A DNA stretch of 64,000 nucleotides from Mucor racemosus (Eukaryota; Mucoromycota; Mucoromycetes; Mucorales; Mucoraceae), in assembly GCA_027405735.1 (NCBI GenBank), contig JAPEHQ010000003.1, forward strand, positions 3,224,001-3,288,000, read 5' to 3'. The notes below the pieces were generated by a model, which had not been told where the DNA came from, did no database searches, and saw nothing but the letters and a program-made list of their open reading frames with translations. Within the stretch, counting starts at the first letter, position 1, and every line of letters starts with the position of its first letter. The position numbers and the translations under genes were made by a program. Positions 35,203 to 48,259 of the stretch are shown in pieces.

Positions 35203-38200
35203 ATGGATAATAACTTGGATTTAGATGGTCAAACTGCCCCTGAATCTACGCGAGGATTGTTTGATTCTCCAGATGTAAGTATATATCTATAGCTTCAAGT
35301 TTTATTCATGCAATAATAGAGCTAACAAATTTTTAGAGTCCTTCCTCTAGCATTAGAAGAAGTGATTGGATTGATAAACGTCGATCGTTTGAATTGGGCC
35401 CTCGAGGCAATAATAACACCAAATCATTTGGTGTATCTAATAAGCCTCCTCAACAACAGCTGCAACAACAGCGTGCAAGTGGGTTACATACTGTCAATGA
35501 AGAAGATTTTTATAATCAAAGACAACAACAACAACAACAAAGAAATTATCACCGTGAATCAATCAATTTTCAAAATCAAGATGATTATCGTCAAATACAA
35601 CAAAGAGACTCGATGGATTCTTCATCATCTTCACCACTTTTTCAGAGAAAACAACGCTCTTCAGTAGCTCATTTTAACAATTTCCCCTCATCCAAAAGAT
35701 CTGATGAAATAGATGAAACACCAAATCGTTTATCCAGGGCGGATGTATTGGCAGAAACGGAGGCAAAGTTGAATGGACATAATAAAGTCACGACAACAAC
35801 AACAACAACAACAACAACAAACCGTTTCAGTAGTAGTAATGGTAGCATTGGTGGTAAGCATTCCTTTGAAAACCGTAGTTTTGATGATAAACAAAATCGT
35901 CGTTTATCTGAACCAAATACCCGCATTTACAATTATGGTAATAATTACTCCCAACCTCAACAACAAGATTATTATAATGAATCAAATCAAAGACCAACAT
36001 TTGGTAACAATAAGCGCATGTCTTATCAACAATCTTCCTCTTCGTCTTCTTCAAGACAGTATCAAAATGATAATAACGACATGACTTCAAGGCGTCTTTC
36101 ATTATCTAAATTGAATATAATGGATGTAGATAAAAGAAGTTCAGGTCGTGATTGGAGATCAAAGAGTCCAACTTCCATGGTACCTATGGCATCTTCATCT
36201 AGTACATCAAGACCCAGTTCCATGATTAATCATAATCATCGACTTTCTACAGGTTCATCTATTATGGAATCTGGTAACAATGGTCACCAACGTAAGCCAT
36301 TATTTACTTCACATCTTCCCTTTTCTTCTGTTGTGCCTTACCTCAAATCAAACATGTTGGTAAGCGGTTTACTTCGAGTCAACAAACGTAATCGATCTGA
36401 TGCCTATGTATTCTGTGAAGATTTCAATGCAGATATCTATATCTGTGGATCACGTGATCGTAATCGTGCTTTGGAAGGTGATCATGTAGCTATTAAATTG
36501 ATTGAAGTAGATCAAGTCATGTTGGAAAAACATGAAAAGGAAGAGGCTAAATTAGCAAGAAATAATGGTAATCCTGTGGTAAGAAAACCTGATGAAGAGG
36601 ATGAAAAAGAAATCATCTTTGGTGGTGAAGAAGATGTTGATTTGGTAAATCCTAAATATTGTGGCGTCGTAGTAGCTATCTTGGATCGTGCTCAAAAACA
36701 AGTATTTTCAGGTACATTGGGTTTAACTCGTCCTAGTAATAAAAGAAAGGGCGGCGATGATCAACAACAGCAGCACCAGCAACATCAACAACGTGAAAGT
36801 TCTGTACCGCGTATTATTTGGTTCAAACCCACTGATAAACGTGTACCTTTAATTGCCATTCCTGTGGAGCAAGCACCTCCTGGTTTTATCGAAAATAGCG
36901 ATGCTTTTGAGAATAAGCTCTTTTTGGTATGTTTTTGTATTAATTTGGTATTCAAATGTACTTATAACCTAATTTAGGGATCTATTAAAAGATGGCCTAT
37001 TACTTCTTTACATCCATTCGGTGTACTTGAAAATGAATTGGGTGTAGTTGAGGATATTCGAGTTCAATTAAGAGCTATCTTGGCTGATAATAATTTCAGT
37101 TCTCTACCCTATAATGATACAATGTACCGAAATATTCCCACAAACTTGTTGAGTGTCGAGATGATTGAAAGAGAAATTGGCAGTAAAGCACGTCGAGATA
37201 TGCGCTCTACTCGATGTATTACTATTGTGGATGAGAATGGCGGTTTCTTGGAAAATGCTCTATCAATCACTCCTGTTCCAGATACAAATGCTTTTGAAGT
37301 AGGAATCCATGTTGCTGATATAACTGCTTTTATCAGTGCGGAATCCATCCTCGATAAAGAAGCAAGATCCAGAGGCATTGATGTATATCATACCGTATTT
37401 GAAAAGGTACCCCTTTGGCCTGACTTTTTAAAGGAAGAATGCACAGATCTTGTGAAAGGTAAAGATAGGTTTGCATTCTCAGTCATTTGGACAATGAATA
37501 GCTCGGGAGAAGTTATTGATACTTGGTATGGAAAAACTGTAATCAAGTAAGTTTTCTTTTCGTAGATTTATGCTCATCATCAGTTACTAACTATAGCTTA
37601 ATAGCTCTAATGCAGTTATGACCGTACGAGATATGCAAAATATCATTGATGGCCCCAAAAATGATCAAGACGATCTTTTGACGGATATTTTATCACTGTA
37701 TTCCATCTCGCGTTCCCTTCACAGATCTCGATCAGAAAAAGCTTTATTTATCAAGGCTCCACAACTTGATATTCGCTTCAAAAATGACAATTTCCCTAGC
37801 AGTATTTCCACTAAAACACATTTGAAGTCTGAATGTATATTAGAAGAGTTCCAAATTTTGGCCAACACGCAAGTTGCCCAAAAGATTAGTAGCCATTTCC
37901 CTGATCATGCTTTATTAAAATCTCAATCAGCACCAAATGAAAGAAAATTGCGAGAATTGACTCAATATCTGGACAGCCTTGGATACATTATTAATCCAGA
38001 AACACCTAGTAGTCTTCAAAAATCCATTGATGCCATTGACAATCAGGAAGCAAAGGCTGTTATTATGACGCTGGTTATGAAATCTATGAGCCAAGAAAAA
38101 TATTTCTGTACTGGAGCATTCGATATCAATCGCTACCATCATTATGCCAATAATGCCCCTCTGTATACTCATTTTTGCTCACCTACAAAACGATATGCTG

Positions 38201-38982
38201 ATACTATTGTTCATCGACAATTGGAAGCTTACATTAAAGGCGATAATTATTTTTTCATGGAGCCAGAAATTGTGCAAAAGACTGCACAACAATGCAATGT
38301 CAAGACAAGAGCTGCTGATAATGCCAATGAACAAACTCAACACATGTTTTCATCGTATTATTTGGCAAATAACTCTGGTGTTTCTACAAATCGTATTCAA
38401 GATGCCATTGTGGTAGGCGTTCAGGAAGGAGCATTTGATGTCATCGTACCTGGTTTGGGTCTTGAAAGACGCATTCATACCATCAATTTACCCCTGAAAT
38501 CAGATACTTATAGTCTCTCAGAGAATGTGCTTCATTTGATTTGGGTTCAAGGAGAAGCAACTGTTGATGCTGGTGTAGAAACTGCTATATCGACTGACGA
38601 TGATGATGATGATGATGATTACGACGATAGTATTATGGATACCTACAGTGTTCGAGATGACAATGATTCTCAAGATGAAGACGGTGTTTTGATTGACTTG
38701 GGCATTGATTCAAATGATGAACAAGTCAAGCGATTGTCTATCAAATCTTCATCTACTACTGCTCTAGATGAATTGAAAAAGAATCGCAGAAGATCAACCT
38801 CCATTCGAGCTATTCAAGGTGAAGATGCTTGGATTACACAAAAGGAATGCACTTTTCCCAATGAATGCCGTCAATTGATTCGACCTTTTGACTTTGTAAA
38901 AGTAGTAGTTACTGCAGATCCTATTCGTAGTCCTCCTTTGATAAGAGTTTTAGCTGCAAATCCTTTTGTAATGAAGCAGTAA
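35203..38982 (+). CDS. SSD1: SSD1-like RNA-binding protein with a degenerate RNase II (RNB) domain
   Basis: Exons 35203-35274, 35337-36926, 36978-37546 and 37605-38982 give 1202 residues (yeast Ssd1 has 1250). The first 340 are disordered and rich in Gln, Asn, Ser and Arg. Cold-shock-like domains follow (FTSHLPFSSVVPYLKSNMLV, VFCEDFNADIYICGSRDRNRA). Then comes the RNB fold with FEVGIHVADITAFI, YHHYANNAPLYTHFCSPTKR and a C-terminal S1-like part. At the RNB active-site position (about 633-654) the run is CITIVDENGGFLENALSI, without the aspartate cluster of active RNase II enzymes. This fits Ssd1, which binds and represses cell-wall mRNAs under Cbk1 control instead of cutting RNA. Among three AGs at the last intron, only the one ending at 37604 keeps the frame. 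An acidic insert with eight consecutive Asp lies near 38598-38625. Confidence 0.93.
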
Positions 38983-39403
38983 ATTATATATAATAAATTT
39001 AAATTTCTTTCAAAAAAAAAAAAAAAAATCAATAAGATCTTTAAAGAATTTTCTTTAGATCAATCAAAGTAAGAAATCCTAGACCAAATACATTGAATGA
39101 ATCATCAAGAACATCTTTTGTATGCTGGTATTTTTTGTTTTATGAAACAAGGAGTGGTAGGTATGAAAGTATGAATATTCAAATAAGCATTATTTGTCAA
39201 TGAGCCTACATGTTTTCTCCGCCTTGAATGAGAGCTCTTTTAGATCGTAGATCTTTAGGAAATCCTTTCTGTTTAATAATAGAGTAGAAAATAATAATGA
39301 TAGTAGGGATAAGATAATAAGTGAATGTAAATATTAAGAGTTTCTTTCTTTCTATTCTCTAATGATTTGTATTTTGGTATCAAGTTGGCTTCGTTTAATC
39401 ATT
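38983..39403. other. Shared 3' flank of SSD1 and the ArfGAP gene
   Basis: 421 bp between convergent stops, with an A-run at 39012-39027. No gene is seen. Confidence 0.5.
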
Positions 39404-40866
39404 TTACCAACTTGTCCATTCATCATCCGAATTGTCATCCTTTTTGGTTGTAGTAGTGCTGGTGGCAGTTTTTCTAACTGTGGTTTCTCTAAGAGGAGTT
39501 CTAGTTCTTGATGGGGCTTGAGATGGAGAAGCACTACGAGATGTAGGAGCGGATTGCTGTTGCAATGAAGAAATAGTAGAATTAAAGAAATCGTCATTGA
39601 CGTTATCATTATTGGTATGACTGGATGAACTATAACTACTTCTTAAACTACCATTACTATTGCTTCTTTGAGCACCGTTCAAAGAACTATTGACAAGATT
39701 TCTAGTCTTTTCGCTGATATTTTGCACATAACCACTGACATTATTACTAAAATTAGGGTCATTCCATTGTGTTTGAGCTGGTCTGACATAATTGTCATTT
39801 GCATAACGAGCACCTTGAGCAGCAGCTTTACCCAATTCTTCCATACCCATTGATAAAAGTGACCAACCCTTTGTTAATGCTTGCATGGGATCGTTTATAA
39901 TATCGTCAATACCTGGTGTCGATGTTCTGGAGTTGGATTGATTTTCAAATGCAGGATTTCCAAAGCCTGTAAATTTGCCACCTTGACTAGGAGGTAAAGC
40001 GCTACGATATATATGTATATATAAATATTTGTCAGTGAATAGACAATTGTATTGATTTGATAGAAAATACATACGCATCTCTGGTATCGTTTGCTTGACC
40101 TAATGTAGCGAAATAATTCTCATTTTTTTCCTTATCACTAACTAATCCAGCAGCATTATTTCCATAAGCAGGAGAATTTCTTCCAGATGAATTGTTACTA
40201 CGTTGGCTACCCAAAGATCGAGTGGCAGCAGTAGCTTTTTTAGGAGAGGGAGCTGCAATTGGTGTGGATGATGCTGTGGTTAATGTAGGTGTCCATGTTC
40301 TACCTTCAGCTTCTGCGCTCAACTATATATATATAAAATAATAAATCAAATCGTTCTTAAATCCATATATGAACAAAAGAAACCTTACTTTATCTCTGTA
40401 TAATGTAGCAAATCTACTACTGTACTTTTGAAGAGGTGCCATATTGGGAGAATAATCAGGCTGAGATTCGAAAAATTCTCTAGCATTCTTATTGCCACCA
40501 ATCTAAATACAACAAATCATATCAATAAAGTGATCAGCATTTACCAAAAAAAAAGAAAAAAAAAATAGCTTCAATATTTACATCCATTTTTTTAAGTTGA
40601 TCATCGAACCATTTATCCATACTAATAGAGCGAACAAAACTAGGAAAAATAACAAAATTGGTCAAATCTCCATACAAAACTAATACAACTCTATGAATTT
40701 ACCTGATATGAACACCAAATGAACGATGCACACCTGAGCAATCCAAACAAATAAAAATACCATAACTAACACTTGCCCATTGTGGATTAGGAGCTGGGCA
40801 ATCAAAGCAAGTACGATTCTCAGGTCTTCTCTGAATTTCGTAGAGCTTTTGTTTATATTCGGCCAT
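39404..40866 (-). CDS. ArfGAP (Gcs1/ArfGAP1-like)
   Basis: Five exons (40866-40703, 40639-40582, 40502-40389, 40322-40075, 40001-39404) encode 393 residues. The N-terminal ArfGAP domain has the zinc finger CFDCPAP...ICLDC with C-x2-C-x16-C-x2-C spacing, then [20 protein letters not shown], whose first Arg is the arginine-finger residue. The C-terminal half is Ser/Asn-rich. It contains [19 protein letters not shown] and a following segment of amphipathic character, like the curvature-sensing motifs of ArfGAP1/Gcs1, and it ends in the acidic-aromatic DDEWTSW. The protein stimulates GTP hydrolysis on Arf1 at the Golgi by family inference. The exon 4 to 5 junction restores [11 protein letters not shown]. 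Confidence 0.93.
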
Positions 40867-41345
40867 AATATCTTTAATAAAAAAAAAATGTATCTTGTAT
40901 ATTAATTTGAAATTCGTATCTTTTCCGACAAGAATGGTCCTTACATGTGTTTTGTTATTTTATTTTTTTTGAAAAATAAAAAGAAGAGAAGAGAAAAAGA
41001 AGGAAGAAAAAATAGAACAGAAGCACAATACAATTTACGTACAGTAAATCGTTTAGATCTCCGTTATTGATAGACATTTGGATATCAAGGAGCCAGTTAG
41101 AGGGAAAAAAAACATATAATGAATATTTGATTTCGGTGATATGCTTTAGCTTTTGATAACTTTTTTATTTGATAAAATCTATAATAAAAAAGTGCTAATA
41201 TATACTTCAAGATTTACAAAGGGTGATCCAGACGGGAGCAAGAGCTTATAATTTGTAGTTTTCAATAAAAAAAAGGCACATAATTCATCGAAAACGCAAT
41301 GAATTTATTTGTTTTACATTTTCATATAAAGTTATCTTGTATTAT
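40867..41345. other. Promoter region of the ArfGAP gene
   Basis: 479 bp upstream of the ArfGAP ATG, up to the end of the small secreted peptide gene. Purine-rich at 40969-41015. No gene is seen. Confidence 0.4.
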
Positions 41346-41540
41346 TTACTCGGCTTCTTCGTTTGCATAAAATTTTAAAAATGGTCGACATGTTCCTCTA
41401 TCGCAATAGTGTTCTCTACAACACCCAACAGAACTAGATTTATCGCACGAGGATCCTGCTGAGATACAAGCTTTGACAGAAAGAGTATGACAAGCCAACA
41501 CCAAGAAAGCAATGAATATTACCGAACTAAGCGTTTTCAT
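41346..41540 (-). CDS. Small secreted cysteine-rich (knottin-like) peptide
   Basis: A 64-residue, single-exon frame. Residues 1 to about 24 are a signal peptide (MKTLSSVIFIAFLVLACHTL). The mature part has six cysteines in the order C-x6-C-x7-CC-x4-C-x4-C, which is the inhibitor-cystine-knot arrangement, and an acidic tail ending EEAE. Such folds occur in protease inhibitors, antimicrobials, other secreted effectors and animal toxins; the cysteine framework alone cannot tell which, and I assign no activity. A TATAAAA lies about 80 bases upstream. Single-copy here, next to ordinary housekeeping genes. Confidence 0.7.
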   Translation of the reverse strand: MKTLSSVIFIAFLVLACHTLSVKACISAGSSCDKSSSVGCCREHYCDRGTCRPFLKFYANEEAE

Positions 41541-41619
41541 AATAAGTTAAAAAATTCAAAAGCGCATTTAAAACTATTTCATCAAAATAAAAAGTAAAAT
41601 GAAAAAAAAAATTCCCTCA

Positions 41620-41626
41620 TTTTATA
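41620..41626 (-). promoter_or_regulatory. TATA box of the cysteine-rich peptide gene
   Basis: TATAAAA on the minus strand, followed by TGAGGGAA, loosely resembling the TATA-GAGGGG element of chitin deacetylase and CotH2. It lies 80-86 bases upstream of the ATG. Confidence 0.45.
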
Positions 41627-42175
41627 TTTTTTAGATGTTCAACCCTCCTTTTTTCTACTTGCATGCATTATTAATATTGTATGGATAATACAACTTCGGA
41701 GATACATGTAATTGCGCATATAATTGAAACTATGATGAGTGCGCGATTGATCCTTCTTGTCTATTTTCTATGTATGTATATGCATGCATTAGAAAGTAAT
41801 TTGTTCTTGATCATATTAAATCCAGCGTGGGTTTCAACACATCGAAATCTTTAATGATTTCATGCATTCGTAGTAAAGGAAGGCAATGCTATTAATGTGA
41901 TAGACATGAATATAAATAGTACAAGAAATCAGGCACAGATGCTGGCTCTCTAAAAATAATAGTTTGTGCGTACAATCGTTTAAATTAGTTGTTTAAGGCA
42001 TCAAATCATCAGCTGTATTGTTTGTATATCCATAAAAAAAAAAGAATACAAAACTGCATAAAAATGCAAAATCAAGTATTACTATTTATGATATCCTGTT
42101 AAATGAGGGATTTGTTACATTATTTGTACAATTTTATGCATCTGATGAAATTCATTTAATTCTAAAGACTATTAT
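41627..42175. other. Intergenic
   Basis: No gene is seen between the peptide gene's promoter and repeat A copy 4. Confidence 0.4.
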
Positions 42176-44320
42176 AGCTGTAGTATATGTTGTTTCGAAA
42201 ATTGCAGCCCATTTGGATCAATTTTCATTCATTACAAACATTTTTCCAATTACTAAATTTCTTTCAAGCAGAAGAAAAGACTTTTTTTCAAAAACGTGTG
42301 CAAAAATCCTTCAAAAACAGTTGTTAGGTAATCAAATCAATAGATGTTTTTTGTACATCCATTGCGCATTAAGTGCAACTTCAAAATTCAATTTCGAACC
42401 ATTATTTGATTTTATAAAAACTTTCAAAAAATATTTGAAATAACCCATACAAAATAGTTTAAGCAAGTACGTGTTTTCATTTCTCCATTTCCACAGCAAC
42501 TCAGGGAGTCTAGGCCTTTTGAAATTCTGTGCGTCAACGTTAGGCGTATATAGTCATACCTATATACCCATATAGAATGGCAGTTTATTTGGATCAGTAT
42601 TCATAGAGATTGCATTTAAATTGTTTTCGTTCAATAAAAGTGTGCAGTAAATAATAGGTGCGTTTTGGCGATGTTTTTCTGGACACACAGTAAATTGTGG
42701 AAGTTGTCCTTTGAGATCAGAATTTCAAAGATGTGTACTTAAAGACTCTCATACAAATTCAGAATTTACAAGGATCAAAATTCGTCGATATAGGGTTTTT
42801 GTTACCGAATTTTTGTAGTTGTAAAAATTAGGTTTCAGGTGGCTTTCAGATGGTAATCAAATGTTTTCTCCCAATATTGTGTTGATTATGTGAAACTTTT
42901 AACAATGTACCTTTTCTCTATGTGTCATTGATACCCTTCCAAAAATAGAAGAGTTAACATCAGAAGAATATAAGCACACTGGCTTAACATTGACCAAAAC
43001 TGATCAAGATTGACAAAGATTCACCTAGAATATATTGTGAAAAATTGAGCACCTAAATTAAGGCGTTAATTTTTTGTATTAACAAGGTATATCCAACTCT
43101 AGGCTACTTTGTATTTTTTGTTTCAGCAAAAAATATTGATTTTTCGTCGAGATAATTAAAGTAATAGTTTACATTACAGATTAACCCTATGCTAACTGAG
43201 TTCCAACATTGATTTATTATTATAAAATCGACCAGAAAACGATCAAAAAAACAAAATTGCTTATTGACTCATGAACTGCAAAATAAGTTTAAATAGTTTA
43301 TTAAATAGTTTTTGTACAGTTTTAAATTCTGCATCGAGCTAAATAAAATTCAAACAAACGTTTCACATTAAATTTTGCACAGAATGCCATTGAAGTTTTG
43401 AAGATTTTTTGAAGATACGCATCACTTTTTATAAACATGTTTTAAAAATAGTTTATGGAAAAAATGTGAGACAAAATTATCTATCGATTGAGCCATTGCT
43501 GAACCTTCTAGCTGTATTTTTCGTAGAGAAAATAAGATTTTTGTGATTTTTTTTCAAATTCAGAATTTGGGATGAGGGTATACAAGGGAAAATTGGGAGG
43601 TAGAAGCGAAGGTATGTCTTTGCACACATTTTTGAGGATATCTCCACGAAAAATCAATATTTTGAAAAAAACTAAATTGGATCCAAAAGAGCATCACGCG
43701 ATCAATGACATGAATATAAAAAAAGTATTGTTCAATTTAATCAATATCTTAAAACCTACTACAAAAATGTCAAAAAAAATGAAAAAAAAAATAAAAGTGC
43801 TCGGAATTTTTTTATACTGCAGTATGTTATAGAGCACTTCAAACCAGGTAAGTTTTATTATTAAAAAGTGTTAGTATAGCTTAATTATTTCTAGAGATAT
43901 GAAGCCTCAAAGTTTTCAATCATTAGCAGTGAAATACGCGTAAAAAATCTGAAACATTAGCACTGAAAAATTAATACCAACTGCAAAAAGTAGGATATTT
44001 CCGGATACTTGTTTTTGAATTAAAGCTGAACATCTCAGGTACATTGGTATATAATTTTTTCTTGGTGTTATTTAGTGAAAACAAAAAGTAGAGCAGGGAT
44101 GAAAAATGAGACCCAGTTTTTATGGAAAAAGTGGTGAATTTTGCCTGTTTTCAGTATTTCAAGGCGTGTAGAATAAATTTAAGAGTAGGTAGAGTAATTC
44201 GACTAATTTATATCTGTTTAGTAGTGTCTAAAGTATATGCTAAAAAGTGTTTAATATGAAGATAGTTATAGAAAAAAGGGCACACTCCAATTTTGAAGAT
44301 TGCAAACTATAAACATTCAA
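42176..44320 (+). repeat. Dispersed repeat family A, copy 4 (inverted)
   Basis: Reverse complement of copies 1-3. ORF 42213-42443 contains SKFNFEPLFDFIKTFKKYLK, and 43572-43832 (86 codons) contains RISPRKINILKKTKLD. The stretch 43040-44150 is nearly identical to 49450-50540 in copy 5, so these two diverged recently. After the second ORF, 43848-43894 looks like a 47 bp intron (donor gtaagt, acceptor tttctag). Confidence 0.75.
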
Positions 44321-47143
44321 TGCTAGATTTTTGAATAATTTATTCAAGAACATGGCAAATGATAGAATGTAATAATATAAGCTATATTTAAATTCAAAGT
44401 TTCAGGTAAGTACACGTATTTTTTGGACATTATCAATTATTGTGGGAAAGGAGTACCACTACATTTTTATCACTAATGGGTCTTTGGTTCCGATTCCTGC
44501 AAATTCGTTTTTCTTTATTATATTATTAACTGGAAATTATTTACACAGACGCAAAACAGTGTGTCATTTTTATATGTATGTGTTTATTATAAAACATATT
44601 GTCGATGGTGTTGTTTTAATAATTGAAAAGCTCACATGCGCATTTATTAATCAGATGTTTGTTTACCCAGCCCATGAGAATGTCTCCTTTTAGTTAATCT
44701 TTATTTACTAATGGCCCAATAAACCTTTCCCTCTCTATAAAGCCTTAAACGTTAATAGAAATGTGGGTAATTTCGAACCAAAATGTCCAATGTTCTGAAA
44801 GGTTTGAACCTGTTTTTCTCGAAACTTTTAGTGGTAAAATTGACTGAAATTAGTTTTGTTGAATAGGAAATTGATTGAAAAATCGAACGGTCCTACTCTT
44901 GGTTTCTGCTGTATGGGTGGTTCTGACGTAAAGTAAAGAAAATAGTAAAATAAACAATGATACAGGAGCGCTTCATTAGGTAACTTGCTACAAAAAAGTA
45001 TAAAAAAGAGGTATTTTGAATGTATTATTCCCTCCCCTTTTTTCTCTTGAATATTCAAGCATATATTGCAGGGAAAGCATATGTAAGTGCTCTATACACA
45101 TTTCATTTTTCTATTCCTTGAAATAACATTTTTTGTTCATTGTAAATAATATAGGTTTGAAATCTTTTGGTTATCGTTTATTAATGCTGCTGCAAGGTAG
45201 TCTAACTGCTACGGCTAGCTTTCTACTGCTACTGCATTGCATATCTGATAGTTCTTTTTCTTTTTCTGGTGAAGTATTATTGCCTTGTAACGTTGACCTC
45301 GGTTAGTGTATCCTTGGATGAAGCTCGCCAACTATGGGTGGTAAAAACCTGGTAACGGGGAAGTAACGCGGCAATGATTTGTGTATTCAACTAATGCTTT
45401 GTCTGAGGGTTTTACGAGGACTGCCAGGACAATATATACAGTGTGAACAGCCATAAATTATAACGTAGGTAATAGTTCACGTCCATGTATTCCATTGTTA
45501 TTTGTGGTGATTATTAGATCCATAACCTGAGGTTATGGTCGGCTTTAAAAACAAATATCACACAGTCAGATCATTCATGCCCTTGTAGAGTTATGAGTGG
45601 ACTATACACTGTCCGCGGTTAGGTGAGGGGATCAATGTTTACATTTACACTATGGGTAATATTATTTTTCTGGAAATAATTCAAGCATCAAGATATCCAA
45701 TTCTGAGTAGTCGTTTCCATATGCTGTCTCAAGTTTATCAAGCCTGAACCCCAACCAAGACGGAATCTACTGCACTGACATTACAAGGTACAGTCTAAAA
45801 CTAATACAAGAAGAAGGTCTTTGCTATACTCTACAGTAATTGGTGAAGTCTAAATCTAGCACTACAGAAACACTATTTGGTGGCTGGCTCTTCAAATCAA
45901 AATAAAACTGTTATCATCTGATGCAAGTATGCAGTATTATTAGATCAAGTGTGAATCGAATACGGCACAAGAAACTTGAAATACTAATGATGGCCTCTAT
46001 AATGGATGGTCCTTTTAATGAAAACAAAATACATCTCTTATTGTTTGAACAAACAGCCCTTTCTTTTTGCCAATCACTAAATTTTACCTTAACCTGTCTA
46101 AAATTATTTGAGTATTGCCATATTGTAAAGAGAATCAAATGCATGCTATATAAGTAATTTTGAATGCATATTATTAATATAAGTGTATATCACATATTCT
46201 TGCCTCATTTTTATACAAGTTGTATTAATAAAAGGTTATCCCCTCTTTTGTTTCTAATGCATTCCTTTTGCTGATATATATATTCAGCGACGGCTTCTTG
46301 ACCCCTTTTATATATAAGGATATTGAAAGCAAAAAAAAATCAAAATTATCATACTACTCAAATATGTTAGAGAGCATTTTAAACAAGTGGATGTTAGTTG
46401 AAAATTAACATCATGCCTTGAATTTTTGCTCAGTATACTGTTGGGAAGCTTCGGTTTCAAGCGTTTAAAAGACAAAATCAAATTTTTGAATAATTTTATA
46501 TATCATGGTGAGTGCTAAATCTAAAGATACCTACAACAGAATTCGAGTTGGGGATCACGTCAGGCACACAGTGGTGGTTTTACTTTCGACATTATAAACA
46601 AAAAAAAAGAAAAGAATCCTTATTTCATACAACAAATCAACCCCATTCATTATTATTATATTATACAAATGTGAATTAATATTCTTTCATTTCATTCTGA
46701 AAGAAATTTCGTTATTATATGTATCTCCTTTATAAGAGGCAGCTTTTTGGAATATACCTCCTACATTCTTCTTTTGTTGAGATCTCATAAAACAAACTGT
46801 TTTGTATTTCATAGAATACATTTACGCAATTAATTTTGAAATTCCATTTTCAAATTTGTAGCTAAATTTAAATCACAAAGTATTTAGTAGTATCTAATTG
46901 TACTTTACTGGCATCTCTTATGAAGCAAATAATCATGAATAAAAGTTACACGGCTAAATTATGAAATGGTAATTTTAATATGCTTGTTCCCGATAAAATT
47001 AGCGATTTCTTAGCTGTAGTTGGTCATTCTCAAAGCTCAAGTAAACCGTATTATGTCTTTTTCAAACTTTATTTTGTACTGCCTCAACTTTATTCAAATT
47101 TACAGCTTTATTTGTACTATTTTGCTTTATTGTAAGCGTATTT
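44321..47143. other. Gene-poor region with repeat fragments
   Basis: No supported gene. Bases about 46340-46510 look like a small piece of family A (a match to its tatgttatagagcact region and to the tttttgaataat block). Bases 45165-45640 are less AT-rich than the surroundings and unassigned; they contain a perfect 8-base inverted repeat with a 3-base loop at 45520-45538. Confidence 0.45.
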
Positions 47144-47560
47144 TTGATGGAGTAACAATACATCATGTAGAAATCTTTAAAAATCAGCTAAATGACTGAT
47201 CATTTTTATTAATTAAAAATTGAAACATGAAGACTCTTGTAGGTGTTCATTTTTAAAAATACAAAATATGCAGCATTTTTTTTGTTTATTTGCATTATTT
47301 TACTGAATTCTAGCTACAATTTTGATCGAGTAATGATGCATTATCTCCAAATTTATAAAAATTGATTAAATAACTAATGATTTTAATTACTCCAAAATGA
47401 AACATTAAAGCAATTGCATTTCTGTTTTTTTTTGGTACTGCAATATGCGCAAAATGCGCTGTTTTCATTTCCACTTTTTTTTTTAATTGTAGCTGCATTT
47501 TCCATGGAGTAATGACAGATACACCATCGAAAACATCCTCACAAAATGGTTCAAATGACA
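47144..47560. repeat. Degenerate tandem repeat, unit about 175-180 bp
   Basis: Three successive unit starts share the pattern tttt-gatnGAGTAAtgatncatcat: tttgatggagtaacaatac (47144), tttgatcgagtaatgatgc (47324) and tttccatggagtaatgac (47499). Each is preceded by a t-rich stretch and agctgcat- or agctacaat-like sequence. The middle parts also share aaaaattg...taaatgact and a later aaaatgaaacat- or attgaaacatga-like segment. Period estimated by eye. Confidence 0.5.
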
Positions 47561-48189
47561 GGAGCCACTAATATTGCTTGAAATTTGAAAGAGCGTTCAT
47601 TTTTGCTGGGCTATAAATCGGCCAATCATATAGTTCTATCAAAATCTCGAAAAAAAAATTAATGCCTTGCTTCAAAAATCGACACTCTCGGACTTTAAAT
47701 GAAATTGCACGCTTTAAGCTGTAGTCTATTTTTAAGCTGTAAATATGCAAAATACTGGGAATTAGGAAATGTTTCCAACGTTTGAAAAAAACTGTATAGT
47801 TACCGTCACCTGTCTACTAAATGTTTCTTGTAGCCCACCCAATTCTAAATCGATTTATGCTTTCAAATAAAAAAATTTGCTCCCAAATTGTTTCATAAAT
47901 ACAGATTTTTTGTGCACTACAGCTTTGGATTTAAGTTGGTTATCTTTCATGAAACCTTCATTTATCAATAACTTCATGAAAAATTTACATTTTTTGAAGA
48001 TTTAAAAACCATCTTGTAGATAATGTTTTATACAATGTGCTTAATAATTTTTTGTGGATTATTAGGTGATCAGTTTATTCAAGAAACAAAGGTTTTTCAT
48101 TTTCTAATATTTATTTACTTACAGTTACTTAAATCAATATTTGAAACCTAAACTTTTTGAAGAATAAATTCAAAGCACATTGCACTATA
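47561..48189. other. Intergenic
   Basis: AT-rich; no gene is seen. Confidence 0.4.
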
Positions 48190-48250
48190 CACGACAGCAT
48201 TTCTCATGTATAAGCACGACAGCATTTGCCATGTATAAGCACGACATTTA
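48190..48250. repeat. 25-bp tandem repeat, about 2.4 copies
   Basis: The unit cacgacagcatttctcatgt plus ataag is repeated at 48190-48214 and 48215-48239 with one or two changes. A partial third copy (cacgacattt) abuts the start of repeat A copy 5. Confidence 0.85.
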
Positions 48251-48259
48251 GTTATTAAG

